In this document: piece after piece, positions 1 to 8,781 of the stretch
How positions within the stretch are numbered: the stretch's first letter is position 1
How the letters are laid out: each line of letters opens with the position of its first letter
Assembly (NCBI RefSeq): GCF_015602705.1
Contig: NZ_CP059081.1
Coordinates: 2,365,702-2,429,701, forward strand
DNA: 64,000 nt
Direction: 5' to 3'
From: Acinetobacter lwoffii
GTDB lineage: Bacteria; Pseudomonadota; Gammaproteobacteria; Pseudomonadales; Moraxellaceae
Translations under genes and position numbers: made by a program
The notes under the pieces: model-generated
The model's database searches: none
The model's input: the letters and a program-made list of their open reading frames with translations, nothing else
What the model was told of the DNA's origin: nothing

Positions 1-1821
1 TTGATGGAACGCAAAGAAGACTTTTATGAGCTTGCCAAAGCAACCGGCTGTACCCGTAAAGATGCCTGGATTGATATTGAAGGCGGGATTGGCACCTTAT
101 ATGCTTATTCGAGTTTGGTGCGTCGTGAACTGAGTGATGAAACAGCATGGGTCGAAGATGCCTGGATTCCTCTTTCTAAGCAAGGTAGCTTTGGCGCGAA
201 ACATATTCTGACGCCTAAAGCCGGTGTCGCCGTGCATATCAATGCCTTTAACTTTCCGATCTGGGGCATGCTGGAAAAAATCGCACCGACACTGCTGGCA
301 GGCGTACCCTGTATTGTCAAACCGGCGACCGAAGGTGCCGAGCTGACTCATGCCGTAGTTAAAGCCATTCATGAAAGCGGTTTCTTGCCAGAAGGTTCAC
401 TGCAGCTCATTTGCGGACAGGTCTATGATTTATTTGATCATTTAAATCCTCAAGATACGGTCACTTTTACCGGTTCTGCTTCAACAGGGCAAAAACTGCG
501 TTCGCATCCACACTTAAATGCCTACTCGATTCCATTCACCATGGAAGCAGACTCGGTCAACAGTGCAATTTTGACGGCGCAAGCCAATGATGAAACGATT
601 GATTTATTTGTCCGTGAAGTTTTCCGTGAAATGACCACCAAAGCCGGACAGAAATGTACCGCCATTCGTCGTGCTTTTGTGCCGGCCGAGCTATTGGATA
701 CAGTACAAGACCGTCTGATTGCAAAACTAAAAAAAGTGGTCGTGGGCGATCCGGCTCAGGAAGGCGTGACGATGGGTGCTTTGGCCAGCGTCAAACAGAA
801 ACATGATGTCGCGGCAAAAGTTGAACAGCTGAGCCAGGATGCAGAGATTGTATTCGGTAGCCACTTGCGCCAAGACTTTAAACTGCAAGTACAAAATACT
901 GAGAAGTCTGCATGCTATCCACCGACAGTCTTGCTATGCAAAGCACCAGCTCAGGCAGAAAATATTCATAAGATTGAAGCCTTTGGGCCTGTAGTGACTT
1001 TAATGCCGTATAGCGACCTCGCTCAGCTGGCTGACCTGGTGGCACGTGGCGAAGGTAGCCTGGTGGCCTCCATCGTACGCAATACTGATGAAAATATTGA
1101 ACAAATGCTCAGCAAAATTGCGCCATGGCATGGCCGTGTCCATATTCTGGATGCAGAAAGTGCCAAAGAAAGTACCGGACATGGCTCTCCATTACCTTTG
1201 CTGGTTCATGGCGGACCGGGACGTGCTGGTGGCGGTGAGGAACTCGGCGGCTTGCGTGCAGTCAAACATTATATGCAACGTACTGCGATTCAAGGTTCAC
1301 CAAATGCCATGACTCAGGTCGGCCATAGCTGGACGGCTGGTGCTCAGGTCTTTGAAGACCGCGTGCATCCTTTTAAAAAATCATTTGATGAATTGCGTAT
1401 CGGCGAACGTTTGCTGACAGCACGACGTAGCGTGACCGAAGCGGATCTGGTGAATTTCGGCTGCCTGAGCGGTGATCACTTCTATGCGCATATGGACAAA
1501 ATTGCTGCAGCAGAATCGCTGTTTGGTGAGCGCGTGGCACATGGCTATTTCGTGGTGTCTGCCGCAGCCGGTTTATTCGTTGATGCCGCCCAGGGCCCAG
1601 TCATTGCCAACTATGGCATGGACAACTTGCGCTTTGTAGAACCGGTGAAAATTGGCGATACCATTCAGGTAGAACTGACCTGTAAGCAGAAAACTCCAAA
1701 AGCACTGCGCGATCCGGCACAGAAGCCACATGGTGTCGTGGTCTGGGATATTAAAGTAAAAAACCAACGCAATGAACTGGTTGCAACCTACGATATTTTA
1801 ACGCTGGTTGAGCGTGGCTAA
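1..1821 (+). CDS. paaZ: PaaZ, bifunctional oxepin-CoA hydrolase / semialdehyde dehydrogenase (5' end missing)
   Basis: Ring-cleavage enzyme of the phenylacetyl-CoA (paa) catabolic pathway: the MaoC-like part opens oxepin-CoA and the aldehyde dehydrogenase part oxidises the resulting semialdehyde. The visible 606 residues begin inside the dehydrogenase domain. The FTGSASTGQ nucleotide-binding loop lies near residue 155, the glutamate in TMEADSVN near 182 and the catalytic cysteine in [10 protein letters not shown] at 219. A MaoC hydratase domain follows from about residue 455, with the active-site motif SGDHFYAH (Asp492, His497). The E. coli protein is about 680 residues, so roughly 75 N-terminal residues lie outside the window; the codon at position 1 is not a real start. 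The rest of the paa operon is presumably to the left. A strong terminator follows directly. Confidence 0.95.
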   Translation: MMERKEDFYELAKATGCTRKDAWIDIEGGIGTLYAYSSLVRRELSDETAWVEDAWIPLSKQGSFGAKHILTPKAGVAVHINAFNFPIWGMLEKIAPTLLAGVPCIVKPATEGAELTHAVVKAIHESGFLPEGSLQLICGQVYDLFDHLNPQDTVTFTGSASTGQKLRSHPHLNAYSIPFTMEADSVNSAILTAQANDETIDLFVREVFREMTTKAGQKCTAIRRAFVPAELLDTVQDRLIAKLKKVVVGDPAQEGVTMGALASVKQKHDVAAKVEQLSQDAEIVFGSHLRQDFKLQVQNTEKSACYPPTVLLCKAPAQAENIHKIEAFGPVVTLMPYSDLAQLADLVARGEGSLVASIVRNTDENIEQMLSKIAPWHGRVHILDAESAKESTGHGSPLPLLVHGGPGRAGGGEELGGLRAVKHYMQRTAIQGSPNAMTQVGHSWTAGAQVFEDRVHPFKKSFDELRIGERLLTARRSVTEADLVNFGCLSGDHFYAHMDKIAAAESLFGERVAHGYFVVSAAAGLFVDAAQGPVIANYGMDNLRFVEPVKIGDTIQVELTCKQKTPKALRDPAQKPHGVVVWDIKVKNQRNELVATYDILTLVERG

Positions 1822-1833
1822 AAATTTAAACTC

Positions 1834-1865
1834 AAAAAAAGGAATCATTATGATTCCTTTTTTTT
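1834..1865 (+). terminator. Rho-independent terminator of paaZ
   Basis: A perfect inverted repeat (AAAGGAATCA / TGATTCCTTT) with a tiny TTA loop is flanked by A-runs and T-runs, 13 bases after the paaZ stop. Confidence 0.93.
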
Positions 1866-2015
1866 GCCTTTAAAAATTATTTGTATCTATTTTTAAAAAC
1901 AGATTGACGTCTATCCATTTAGACTCTAGATTAATTAAATGCGATACAACATAAAAATAACAAGCAAATTAAAAGTATCAAATAAATATCTCAAACGATC
2001 AGCACAGGATGTTGC

Positions 2016-3455
2016 ATGATGAATGATAAATCGCTGAACCTAGAAATGGTTGAAAGGACGATTCAACCAACAGATCAAAATTTTGAGCCTATACCGACAG
2101 AAACGGCCGTGCCGCTGTCTGAACAGATTGAACCGCCACCGGAAAGCAGCACCTATCAATGGTATGTGGTGGTCATTTGTATGGTGGCTTACATTCTGTC
2201 ATTTGTAGACCGTCAAATTTTATCGCTCATGATTGAACCGATTAAAGCCGATTTAATGCTAAGCGATACCCAGTTTAGTCTATTGCAAGGTCTGGCCTTC
2301 TCCTTGTTTTATGCCATTATGGGTCTGCCCATCGCAGCATTGGCGGATCGAAAGTCCCGGATTAAAATCATTGCAACCGGGATTGCGTTTTGGAGTCTTG
2401 CCACAGCGGCTTGTGGTCTCAGTAAAAACTTTATTCAAATGTTTATTGCACGTTTGAGTGTGGGTGCCGGTGAAGCTGCGCTTTCCCCTGCCTTTTATTC
2501 AATCGTTGCCGACTTATTTCCGAAAGATAAATTAGGCCGTGCACTCGGGGTATATGCGATTGGTGCCTTTATTGGTTCGGGTTTAGCTTTCCTGATTGGC
2601 GGCTATGTGATTGGCCTGCTAAAAGATGTCAGCTTCGTGGCTTTACCGCTCATTGGTGAAGTGAAAACCTGGCAACTTACCTTTATGATTGTCGGTCTAC
2701 CGGGCGTATTGCTGGCCCTACTCATGGTGCTGACGGTGCGTGAACCTGCACGTAAGGGTATGAAAGTCGGTCAGGATGGCCAAGTCATTAAAGCCTCTTT
2801 CAAAAATTCGATCGGTTTTATCAAGACACATAAAAAGACCTTCTTCTGTCATTTTATTGGTTTTTCTTTTTATACCATGATGCTGTATTCCCTACTGGGC
2901 TGGGCACCTGCCTATTACATGCGTAATTTCGGTCTAGATGCGAGTCAAACCGGTTATATCCTCGGTACGATTATTCTAGTCGCGAATACTTCGGGTGCCT
3001 TATTCTGTGGCTGGCTGATCGACTTCTTCTCGAAACGTGGCTATAGCGATGCTGCGATTCGTACCGGTGCCATTGGCTGTGCAGCGCTGATTATTCCGAG
3101 TGTGCTGTTTACTCAGGTCGATAATATGCAGCTTTCATTTGCACTGATTTTTGTGGCGATGTTCTTCTCCACTTTCCCGATTCCTGCATCGGCAGCTGCT
3201 ACACAAATGCTGACACCAAACCAGCTACGCGCACAGGTATCTGCCAAGTTCCTGCTGGTTTCAAACCTGATTGCCTTAGGTGTCGGAACCACTGCAGTGG
3301 CGTTAATCACGGATAAATATTTCCAGAATACCTTAATGGTTGGTAACTCGATCTCGATCGTCAATGCGATTGCCGGATTGATTGGCTGCTTCTTGTTATA
3401 CAAGGGCTGTCAGTATTATCGTGAAAGTATGAAAGTCGAAAAACTGGCTGACTAA
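2016..3455 (+). CDS. MFS transporter, spinster-like / organic anion type
   Basis: Secondary transporter of the major facilitator superfamily in the inner membrane. The 479 residues start with a hydrophilic tail of about 45 residues, followed by about twelve hydrophobic segments. The first is at about 48-68, followed by the VDRQILSL sequence typical of spinster-like and aromatic-acid/sugar-acid carriers. The MFS signature loop LADRKSRIK lies between segments 2 and 3, near residue 110. Two adjacent ATGs (2016, 2019) could start the protein. It is transcribed separately from paaZ, which has its own terminator. Uptake of an aromatic acid would suit the neighbourhood, but the substrate cannot be read from the sequence. 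Confidence 0.85.
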   Translation: MMNDKSLNLEMVERTIQPTDQNFEPIPTETAVPLSEQIEPPPESSTYQWYVVVICMVAYILSFVDRQILSLMIEPIKADLMLSDTQFSLLQGLAFSLFYAIMGLPIAALADRKSRIKIIATGIAFWSLATAACGLSKNFIQMFIARLSVGAGEAALSPAFYSIVADLFPKDKLGRALGVYAIGAFIGSGLAFLIGGYVIGLLKDVSFVALPLIGEVKTWQLTFMIVGLPGVLLALLMVLTVREPARKGMKVGQDGQVIKASFKNSIGFIKTHKKTFFCHFIGFSFYTMMLYSLLGWAPAYYMRNFGLDASQTGYILGTIILVANTSGALFCGWLIDFFSKRGYSDAAIRTGAIGCAALIIPSVLFTQVDNMQLSFALIFVAMFFSTFPIPASAAATQMLTPNQLRAQVSAKFLLVSNLIALGVGTTAVALITDKYFQNTLMVGNSISIVNAIAGLIGCFLLYKGCQYYRESMKVEKLAD

Positions 3456-3495
3456 AATGGCTGGATATCGATAAACCTTCTTAATCTTCACTTGT

Positions 3496-3527
3496 AAAGG
3501 CCTTTAATCCACATTAAGGGCCTTTTT
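3496..3527 (+). terminator. Rho-independent terminator after the MFS gene
   Basis: The stem AAAGGCCTTTAAT pairs with ATTAAGGGCCTTT around a CCAC loop, and a T-run follows. It lies 40 bases after the transporter stop. Confidence 0.88.
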
Positions 3528-3640
3528 ATATCAGCCCAAAAAGTTCAATTTTCAGGTTCTCAGATTTCAATTCCCATCCAGCCTAGACAGGCTGCCTAAA
3601 AAAACGTATAACACCGTTTTAAATTTACAGGTGTGCACCG

Positions 3641-4576
3641 TTGAAACTTGTGCTTGCTCCCATGGAAGGCTTAACCGATCCGATTATGCGTGATGTGCTA
3701 ACATCCGTAGGTAGCTTTGACTGGTGTGTGACCGAGTTTATCCGTGTCACCGATTCCCTTCTGCCCGATCATATTTATCATACTTACTGTCCAGAACTGT
3801 TGAATGGTGGCAAGACGGCGGCAGGTACACCAGTACATGTGCAGTTTCTGGGAAATAATCCGGAGATGCTGGCAGCGAATGCTGCCAAAGTTGCAGCCAT
3901 GGGCGCACCGGCAATTGACATGAATTTTGGCTGTCCGGCCAAAACCGTGAACCGTCATCGTGGTGGTTCAGTCCTGCTCGATGAACCCGAAGTCGTGCAT
4001 GAGCTGGTTAAAGCCGTGCGTGATGCAGTGCCTGCGCATATTCCGGTTTCCGCCAAAATGCGTCTGGGTTATATGGACCGTAATTTCATGCTGGAAAATG
4101 CCCATGCCATTGAAGATGCAGGAGCAGCATGGGTTACCGTTCATGCACGCACCAAAGCTGATGGCTATACTCCGCCCGCATTCTGGGACCAGCTACAACC
4201 GATTCGTGAGACACTTAAGATCAATGTGATCGCCAATGGTGAAATCTGGAACAATGCCGATGCCAAACAGTGCCGTCTGGAATCCGGTTGCGAAGATCTG
4301 ATGATTGGCCGTGGTGCAGTGACTACACCCGACCTGACCCAATGTATCCGTCAAAACTCGGATGCACCTTTGATGAACTGGAATGAACTACTGCAACTGC
4401 AAATTCGTTTTATCAACGGCCCAGCCAAAACTGAGATCGGGATGGTCGGCCGTTACAAGCAATGGCTGGGCATGATGTCGAAACATTATCCTGAAGCCAA
4501 AGCATTATGGGATGAAGTAAAACGGATTAAAGTTCTGGCCGAGATTACCGAAAAACTGAAAGCTTCAAATATTTAA
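3641..4576 (+). CDS. dusC: tRNA-dihydrouridine(16) synthase DusC
   Basis: Flavoprotein that reduces uridine 16 in the tRNA D-loop using NADPH. The protein has 311 residues, the usual DusC length. It opens with the FMN-barrel signature LAPMEGLTDPIMRD and carries the catalytic cysteine (Cys98) in MNFGCPAKTVNRHRGG. KMRLGY near residue 140 and HARTKADGY near residue 168 are further Dus motifs, and IANGEIW and MIGRGA mark the phosphate-binding end of the barrel. The start is a TTG: an in-frame stop at 3620 rules out a longer reading, and the next ATG would remove the FMN-binding N-terminus. It is a single-gene unit with its own terminator. Confidence 0.94.
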   Translation: MKLVLAPMEGLTDPIMRDVLTSVGSFDWCVTEFIRVTDSLLPDHIYHTYCPELLNGGKTAAGTPVHVQFLGNNPEMLAANAAKVAAMGAPAIDMNFGCPAKTVNRHRGGSVLLDEPEVVHELVKAVRDAVPAHIPVSAKMRLGYMDRNFMLENAHAIEDAGAAWVTVHARTKADGYTPPAFWDQLQPIRETLKINVIANGEIWNNADAKQCRLESGCEDLMIGRGAVTTPDLTQCIRQNSDAPLMNWNELLQLQIRFINGPAKTEIGMVGRYKQWLGMMSKHYPEAKALWDEVKRIKVLAEITEKLKASNI

Positions 4577-4580
4577 AACT

Positions 4581-4612
4581 AAAAAGCCTTTGAATCATTC
4601 AAAGGCTTTTTT
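4581..4612 (+). terminator. Rho-independent terminator of dusC
   Basis: AAAAAGCCTTTGAAT pairs with ATTCAAAGGCTTTTT almost loop-free around a central C, followed by T residues. It is well placed for dusC. Confidence 0.92.
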
Positions 4613-4949
4613 ATGGGCTCGTAAAAGCTTATGACTGCTTAGGCTGTTTTGAATACCACTTCGAAATAAATCCAATCACAAAGTATGAATAGATTAATTT
4701 CTACTAGCAGAACATCCATATTCTAATTTTTCATTTGTTTTAAATTTTTAGATATTAAAGTTCTTTCATAAATCATTTTTTATAATCACTACAAAGGAAA
4801 TACCCTCTCCTTGTAGGAGAGGGCGAGGGAGAGGTTTTTACCCCCTCATCTCCTTGCTAAGCAGTGCTTCTTATCCCAGAGGGAGAAGGAACTTTTAATA
4901 TTCATTTTAAAATGAATAGAACGATCATTTTTTGATTTATAAAAGAGAT
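4613..4949. other. Intergenic region between dusC and ogt
   Basis: AT-rich DNA with no convincing reading frame. Its right half (about 4803-4892) holds one copy of the CCCTCTCC palindromic family, listed separately. The 3' end of ogt follows. Confidence 0.6.
4803..4892. repeat. Dispersed palindromic repeat, copy 1
   Basis: A hairpin CCCTCTCC-ttgta-GGAGAGGG is followed by CGAGGGAGAGG. A second, looser arm (CCCCCTCATCTCC ... AGAGGGAGAAGGA) ends near 4892. The same core is found near 27690, 27775, 47841 and 53587, always between genes. Confidence 0.8.
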
Positions 4950-5435
4950 TTATGAATGCGTCCGCTCAATATTTAACAGGATTTCTTTTTTATCCAAACC
5001 ACCGGCAAATCCTACCAGCTTGCCACTGCGACCAATCACCCGATGACAGGGTGCAATAATCGAAATCGGGTTTTTGCCATTGGCTGCACCCACGGCGCGT
5101 ACAGCCTTGATATTACCCACCTGTTCAGCAATGTCGCGATAGCTTCGCGTCTGTCCGTAGGGAATATTCAGTAGCACCTGCCAAACCTTTTTCTGAAAAT
5201 CAGTACCTGCAAAGTCCAAAGGCAGGTCAAAAACATTGCGCTGACCAGCAAAATATTCCTGAAGCTGACGTCTGGTTTCAATCAAAACCGGATGCTGCGG
5301 ATCTTCAACCAAGGTCGCCAGTTTCACCCGATTCGGCTGTTCACAGTCCCAAAGCACGGCTACCAGCGCGGTTTCATTCGCGACCAGTCGTAACTGACCT
5401 ACGGGAGAATCCATATAGAGATAACTTAAGTTCAT
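4950..5435 (-). CDS. ogt: Methylated-DNA--protein-cysteine S-methyltransferase (Ogt type)
   Basis: Suicide DNA-repair protein that transfers alkyl groups from O6-alkylguanine or O4-alkylthymine to its own cysteine. It has 161 residues from the ATG chosen here. The acceptor cysteine is Cys130 in IIAPCHRVIGRSG, preceded by the helix-turn-helix-like stretch YGQTRSYRDIAEQVG and the arginine-finger region AVRAVGAANGKNP. The N-terminal domain is the short RNase-H-like type. A TTG six codons upstream (5453) is in frame, but the ATG has the purine-rich GGGACAGGG ahead of it and matches the family N-terminus better. No Ada regulatory domain is attached. Confidence 0.92.
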   Translation of the reverse strand: MNLSYLYMDSPVGQLRLVANETALVAVLWDCEQPNRVKLATLVEDPQHPVLIETRRQLQEYFAGQRNVFDLPLDFAGTDFQKKVWQVLLNIPYGQTRSYRDIAEQVGNIKAVRAVGAANGKNPISIIAPCHRVIGRSGKLVGFAGGLDKKEILLNIERTHS

Positions 5436-5507
5436 GATGGCGCCCTGTCCCAATCACTGAGTTCATTTTCTATATTAACCCAGTTCACCGAGACAGGCAG
5501 AAACAAA

Positions 5508-5825
5508 TTATGAAGATGATACTTTCATCAGCACCAGACCGGAAATGATGAGTACGGCAGCCAGCATACGCAACGCTGTAGCGGGTTCACCCAAAACCCA
5601 AATACCGATGAGAAATGAACCCACTGCACCAATCCCGGTCCAGATCGTATAGGCTGTACCTAGCGGCAAAGTACGCATCGCATAAGCCAGTAAAGCAAAA
5701 CTCAGTACCATGAAGACAATGGTAATAATACTTGGGGTAAGTCTGGTAAATCCTTCAGACAGCTTCATCGAATATGCCCAAACGATTTCAAAAATACCCG
5801 CAAGAATAAGTACGATCCAGGCCAT
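5508..5825 (-). CDS. gdx: Guanidinium exporter Gdx (SugE), SMR family
   Basis: Small multidrug resistance family protein of the Gdx subtype, which exports guanidinium in exchange for protons. It has 105 residues in four membrane segments. The essential glutamate is Glu13 in GIFEIVWAYSMK. LPLGTAYTIWTGIGAVG near residues 53-69 is the signature that separates SugE/Gdx from EmrE-type drug pumps. The ATG at 5825 follows an unusually strong ribosome-binding site (GGAGGAGG). The leader upstream folds as a guanidine-II riboswitch, which independently supports guanidine as the substrate and indicates translational induction by guanidine. Confidence 0.93.
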   Translation of the reverse strand: MAWIVLILAGIFEIVWAYSMKLSEGFTRLTPSIITIVFMVLSFALLAYAMRTLPLGTAYTIWTGIGAVGSFLIGIWVLGEPATALRMLAAVLIISGLVLMKVSSS

Positions 5826-5829
5826 GCAA

Positions 5830-5920
5830 CCTCCTCCTTTTATATAAGAATCAGGCCGTCCTGACGATTTTTCCTGTAAATTCCGATACGTAATTCACAA
5901 GGGAGGTCGTTCCTCCTAGG
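5830..5920 (-). promoter_or_regulatory. Guanidine-II (mini-ykkC) riboswitch controlling gdx
   Basis: Read on the minus strand, two short hairpins precede gdx. The distal one (5902-5916) has stem GGAGG/CCUCC and loop AACGA. The proximal one (5851-5864) has stem UCAGG/CCUGA and a canonical ACGG tetraloop. They are 36 nt apart and are followed by the ribosome-binding site GGAGGAGG (5830-5837). Paired ACGR-loop hairpins before SMR genes define this riboswitch class. The CCUCC arm of the distal hairpin is complementary to the ribosome-binding site. This suggests that guanidine-stabilised hairpins release the site. The extra A in the distal loop is a deviation from the usual tetraloop. Confidence 0.78.
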
Positions 5921-5939
5921 TGTAAAAATTTGATAAAAC

Positions 5940-6280
5940 CGCGTTTCAGCAATCTGGCTATTTTTACAAAATATCACTTATCGAGATACAACTTAACTTT
6001 GTCTTACTCAAATCTTCACGACATTCATGGCTACTCTGGTTATGGTAGATTTTGAAAATGCCAAGTCAGAAATAGTTCTAATAATCGGGCAATTCATTCA
6101 CAACAATTAGATGAGAATGGACTCAGAATATTAAGTTATACACATCAATTAAATTTAAACTTTGTCTGGAGTAATTACATAATGAAACACAAATATGCGA
6201 GACATTGATCATTTTTTACTTGGTTGAATTATTAACTCTTGATTAACAAATAACCACTAAACACAAGGGTTATATGTAAT
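5940..6280. other. Gene-poor intergenic DNA upstream of gdx
   Basis: About 340 bases of AT-rich sequence. The longest ATG frame seen (6028-6111, 27 codons) lacks a ribosome-binding site and any recognisable protein. The gdx promoter should lie in its left part, but no clear -35/-10 pair stands out. Confidence 0.5.
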
Positions 6281-6308
6281 AAAAAAGAACCCAATTTGAG
6301 TTCTTTTT
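6281..6308. terminator. Orphan bidirectional terminator-like hairpin
   Basis: AAAAAGAAC pairs with GTTCTTTTT around a 9-base loop. No annotated gene ends close by: rpe ends at 6453 on the minus strand, about 145 bases away and beyond the repeat array. It may terminate rpe transcripts or belong to an unannotated short RNA. Confidence 0.55.
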
Positions 6309-6358
6309 ATACAGATTTTGTCTAAATCGCAATCAATCAGGCTATAAATGATTACATT

Positions 6359-6439
6359 TTATGCAACATATCCATATGGTTATCAACATAGATATCTACA
6401 CACTTATCCATAAAGTTATCCACATATTTATGCACTTAT
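6359..6439. repeat. 12-bp-periodic array of DnaA-box-like 9-mers
   Basis: Six consecutive 12-base units start at 6368, 6380, 6392, 6404, 6416 and 6428. Their leading 9-mers are ATATCCATA, TTATCAACA, ATATCTACA, TTATCCATA, TTATCCACA and TTATGCACT. The fifth is a perfect DnaA box, and three others differ from TTATNCACA at one position. A further TTATGCAAC lies at 6359. All point the same way. The array sits just beyond the 3' end of rpe. Confidence 0.72.
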
Positions 6440-6452
6440 GAGTTTTTAACGA

Positions 6453-7139
6453 TTACAATTGAACCTGTCCCACTCTCGCTAATTCCGCACGCATTTCATC
6501 AATCACAGCTTTATAATCCGGCTTGCCAAAAATAGCTGAACCCGCCACAAACATATCGGCACCCGCTTCGGCAATTTCACGAATATTGCTTGGCGTAACA
6601 CCGCCATCAACTTCCAGACGAATATCACGACCTGAAGCATCAATCAGTTTGCGTGCCTGACGCAATTTATCCAAAGTCATTGGAATAAATTTCTGTCCGC
6701 CAAAACCCGGGTTCACGCTCATGAGCAAAATTTGATCGACTTTATCCAGTACATAATCCAGATAATGCAGTGGCGTTGCTGGGTTAAATACTAAGCCCGC
6801 TTTGGCACCACCTGATTTAATCAACTGTAAAGAACGGTCAATATGATCAGACGCTTCCGGATGGAAAGTAATGATATCAGCACCCGCTTCAAGGAAATCT
6901 CCGATCATGCGATCTACCGGCTTAACCATCAAATGCACATCAATTGGCGCCTTAATCCCATAATTTTTCAAGGCCTTGCAAATACCCGCACCAAAAGTCA
7001 GGTTCGGCACATAATGGTTATCCATGACATCAAAATGGACAACGTCTGCACCTGCTTCCAACACGTTCTCGACTTCTTCACCTAAACGGGCAAAGTCAGC
7101 AGATAAAATAGAAGGGGCAATTAAATAAGGCTTGGACAT
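6453..7139 (-). CDS. rpe: Ribulose-phosphate 3-epimerase
   Basis: Interconverts D-ribulose 5-phosphate and D-xylulose 5-phosphate in the pentose phosphate pathway. The protein has 228 residues, full length for the family. It starts with the barrel signature [17 protein letters not shown]. The metal ligands are in [14 protein letters not shown] and DVHLMV, with [12 protein letters not shown] as the mobile active-site loop and EVDGGV plus FVAGSAIFG as the phosphate-binding end. It is monocistronic here and divergent from the DUF2218 gene. No phosphoglycolate phosphatase or trpE gene follows, unlike in some relatives. Confidence 0.96.
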   Translation of the reverse strand: MSKPYLIAPSILSADFARLGEEVENVLEAGADVVHFDVMDNHYVPNLTFGAGICKALKNYGIKAPIDVHLMVKPVDRMIGDFLEAGADIITFHPEASDHIDRSLQLIKSGGAKAGLVFNPATPLHYLDYVLDKVDQILLMSVNPGFGGQKFIPMTLDKLRQARKLIDASGRDIRLEVDGGVTPSNIREIAEAGADMFVAGSAIFGKPDYKAVIDEMRAELARVGQVQL

Positions 7140-7307
7140 GGGAGAACCTGGCTTGTTGAAATTGGATTTTTCCCATTATATCAAATCCGCTCCGGCTACT
7201 GTGATTCGATGTTGCAAGATTAAAACGCTGTGTAACGCTTTGAGGCTTATGCCGGCATCACCGCTTGGTTTAAAGTGCAGGATAATGATGAATAGTGTAG
7301 AAAACTG

Positions 7308-7586
7308 ATGAAAAGTATTGCCCATATCCAGACGCAACAAGCAGCACGAATTGCCAAACGCCTGGCCAATCACTGGAAACATAAATTTAATATTGATGAA
7401 ACCGAACAAAATTTCCTGATTCATTTTCCAAATGCTGAAGTGAGTCTGACACCCGAGGCGGATCATCTAACCGTAACGATTCAAAGCACAGATGAATCTA
7501 CTGACCTGAATAAATTTGAAAATGTGGTTCTGGATCATCTGATCCGTATGGGACAGGAAAATCTGACTGCCGACTGGCAAAGATAG
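7308..7586 (+). CDS. DUF2218 domain protein
   Basis: Small soluble protein of 92 residues matching the DUF2218 family in length and pattern: an N-terminal helix with QQAARIAKRLANHWKHK, a central beta strand pair around FLIHFPNAEVSL, and a C-terminal helix FENVVLDHLIRMGQ. No catalytic residues are evident. Relatives are sometimes found near siderophore or iron genes, but nothing here supports that role. It is divergent from rpe. The function is unknown. Confidence 0.75.
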   Translation: MKSIAHIQTQQAARIAKRLANHWKHKFNIDETEQNFLIHFPNAEVSLTPEADHLTVTIQSTDESTDLNKFENVVLDHLIRMGQENLTADWQR

Positions 7587-7591
7587 AAACT

Positions 7592-7613
7592 AAAAAGCCT
7601 TGATGATCAAGGC
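7592..7613 (-). terminator. Terminator of the M48 gene unit
   Basis: GCCTTGA pairs with TCAAGGC around a TGA loop. On the minus strand a TTTTT run follows, so it ends the DUF898-M48 transcript. On the plus strand no T-run follows. Confidence 0.8.
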
Positions 7614-7630
7614 ATAGCAATGATCAGAAA

Positions 7631-8770
7631 CTAAATACGATGATTCGCTTGTTCATTAAAGGCATGAATACGCTCAATTCTTTTATCCAGTTCGGGATGT
7701 GATTCCAGATATTTTTTAAACTTCCCGATCAGGCGAATCCATTTCAGTTCGGTTTCTGTCAGGTGCCGGTCTTTTCCATCAATATTCAGGGTGAAATTTT
7801 TCATTTTTAAGGTTTGCGATTCCTCTGCCAGTATTCTGGCATTTTCCACCCGCTGCAAAAAGTTAGACAAGTGAATACTGGAAATCTGCTGTTGATGCAA
7901 ATGCTGCATGGCATAGTCATCGGCATCCAGTTCAATCGCCTGCGAATATCCAGCATCGGTCAGGACCACTACAGATGCGGTGACCACATCACTTAAATCT
8001 CCAGTCACCAAGGCAAACAGTCCCGCCGCACCCAGATTAAAAATCACTTTTTACATGCTATGTTTTTGTACCAGATGGCCTTGTTCGTGGGCCAGTACTG
8101 CAAGGACTTCTTCATCGGTGCCGCTGATTTTCACCAGTTCATCAGTCACAATAATGGTGTTATTCGGGATGGCTGCGGCATTCATGCCCATGCTTGATCC
8201 ACCTTGACGGAAAATAATCTTTGCCGGTGGTCCAACGGCAATCTTTTGTTCATACAAAGTTTTTAATCGCGTCTGTTGTTCTGCCGGGAGTGTACTTGGC
8301 TGGGTCTGGGCAATTAACTGCTGCTCTGTCCGGTTGCCTACTTCAACCAGAGTCTGCTCCGGAAGGAGTTTTGCCAGCTGTTTGGCGCTATAAGGAATCC
8401 CCCATTTTAAAATAATAATCACTGCACTAATCACGATGATCATGGAAAAGAAAATTAGGATCGGTGAACGTTCAAACTTCCAGATTGCATGATAAATATC
8501 TTTATGTTTAATCCCGAGCCAATGTGGCGCTTTGCTTAAAAACTCAATCCGACGCTCTTCAGGCAGCTCAATAATCGGTTTACGACCACCGACACCACCA
8601 ATGTAGGCCATGTCCGGATAAGAAAAATAAAAATCTGCATCGCTAACTTGTGCTGGAACATCCTCATCAAGTTTCAGAGCAATCCCTTGTTGCTGATCAG
8701 GGACAATCCATGCACGCTGGGCTTCAGCCAAAACCCCATCATAAAATCTGACTTCAACAGGTCGCTTCAT
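7631..8770 (-). pseudogene. M48 family metallopeptidase interrupted by an in-frame TAA
   Basis: Membrane-bound zinc metallopeptidase of the M48 (HtpX/Oma1-like) family. The reading frame is continuous across 380 codons except for a TAA at 8051-8053 (codon 240). The first part has one membrane segment near residues 103-121 and the HEQGH zinc motif at 228-232. The frame then resumes as KVIFNLGAAGLFALVTGDLSDV and contains the ELDADDYA motif with the third zinc ligand. The truncated 239-residue product would therefore lack a metal ligand and the rest of the fold. CAA to TAA (Gln to stop) is the simplest origin. The downstream frame is intact, so the change is recent, or it is a sequence error. 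Confidence 0.85.
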
Positions 8771-8781
8771 CCTACTTGCCC

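Noticed and set aside
6359..6439. Chromosomal oriC
   Set aside because: No dnaA, dnaN, rpmH or gidA nearby and no clear AT-rich unwinding element with flanking R-box layout; listed as a DnaA-box-like array instead.
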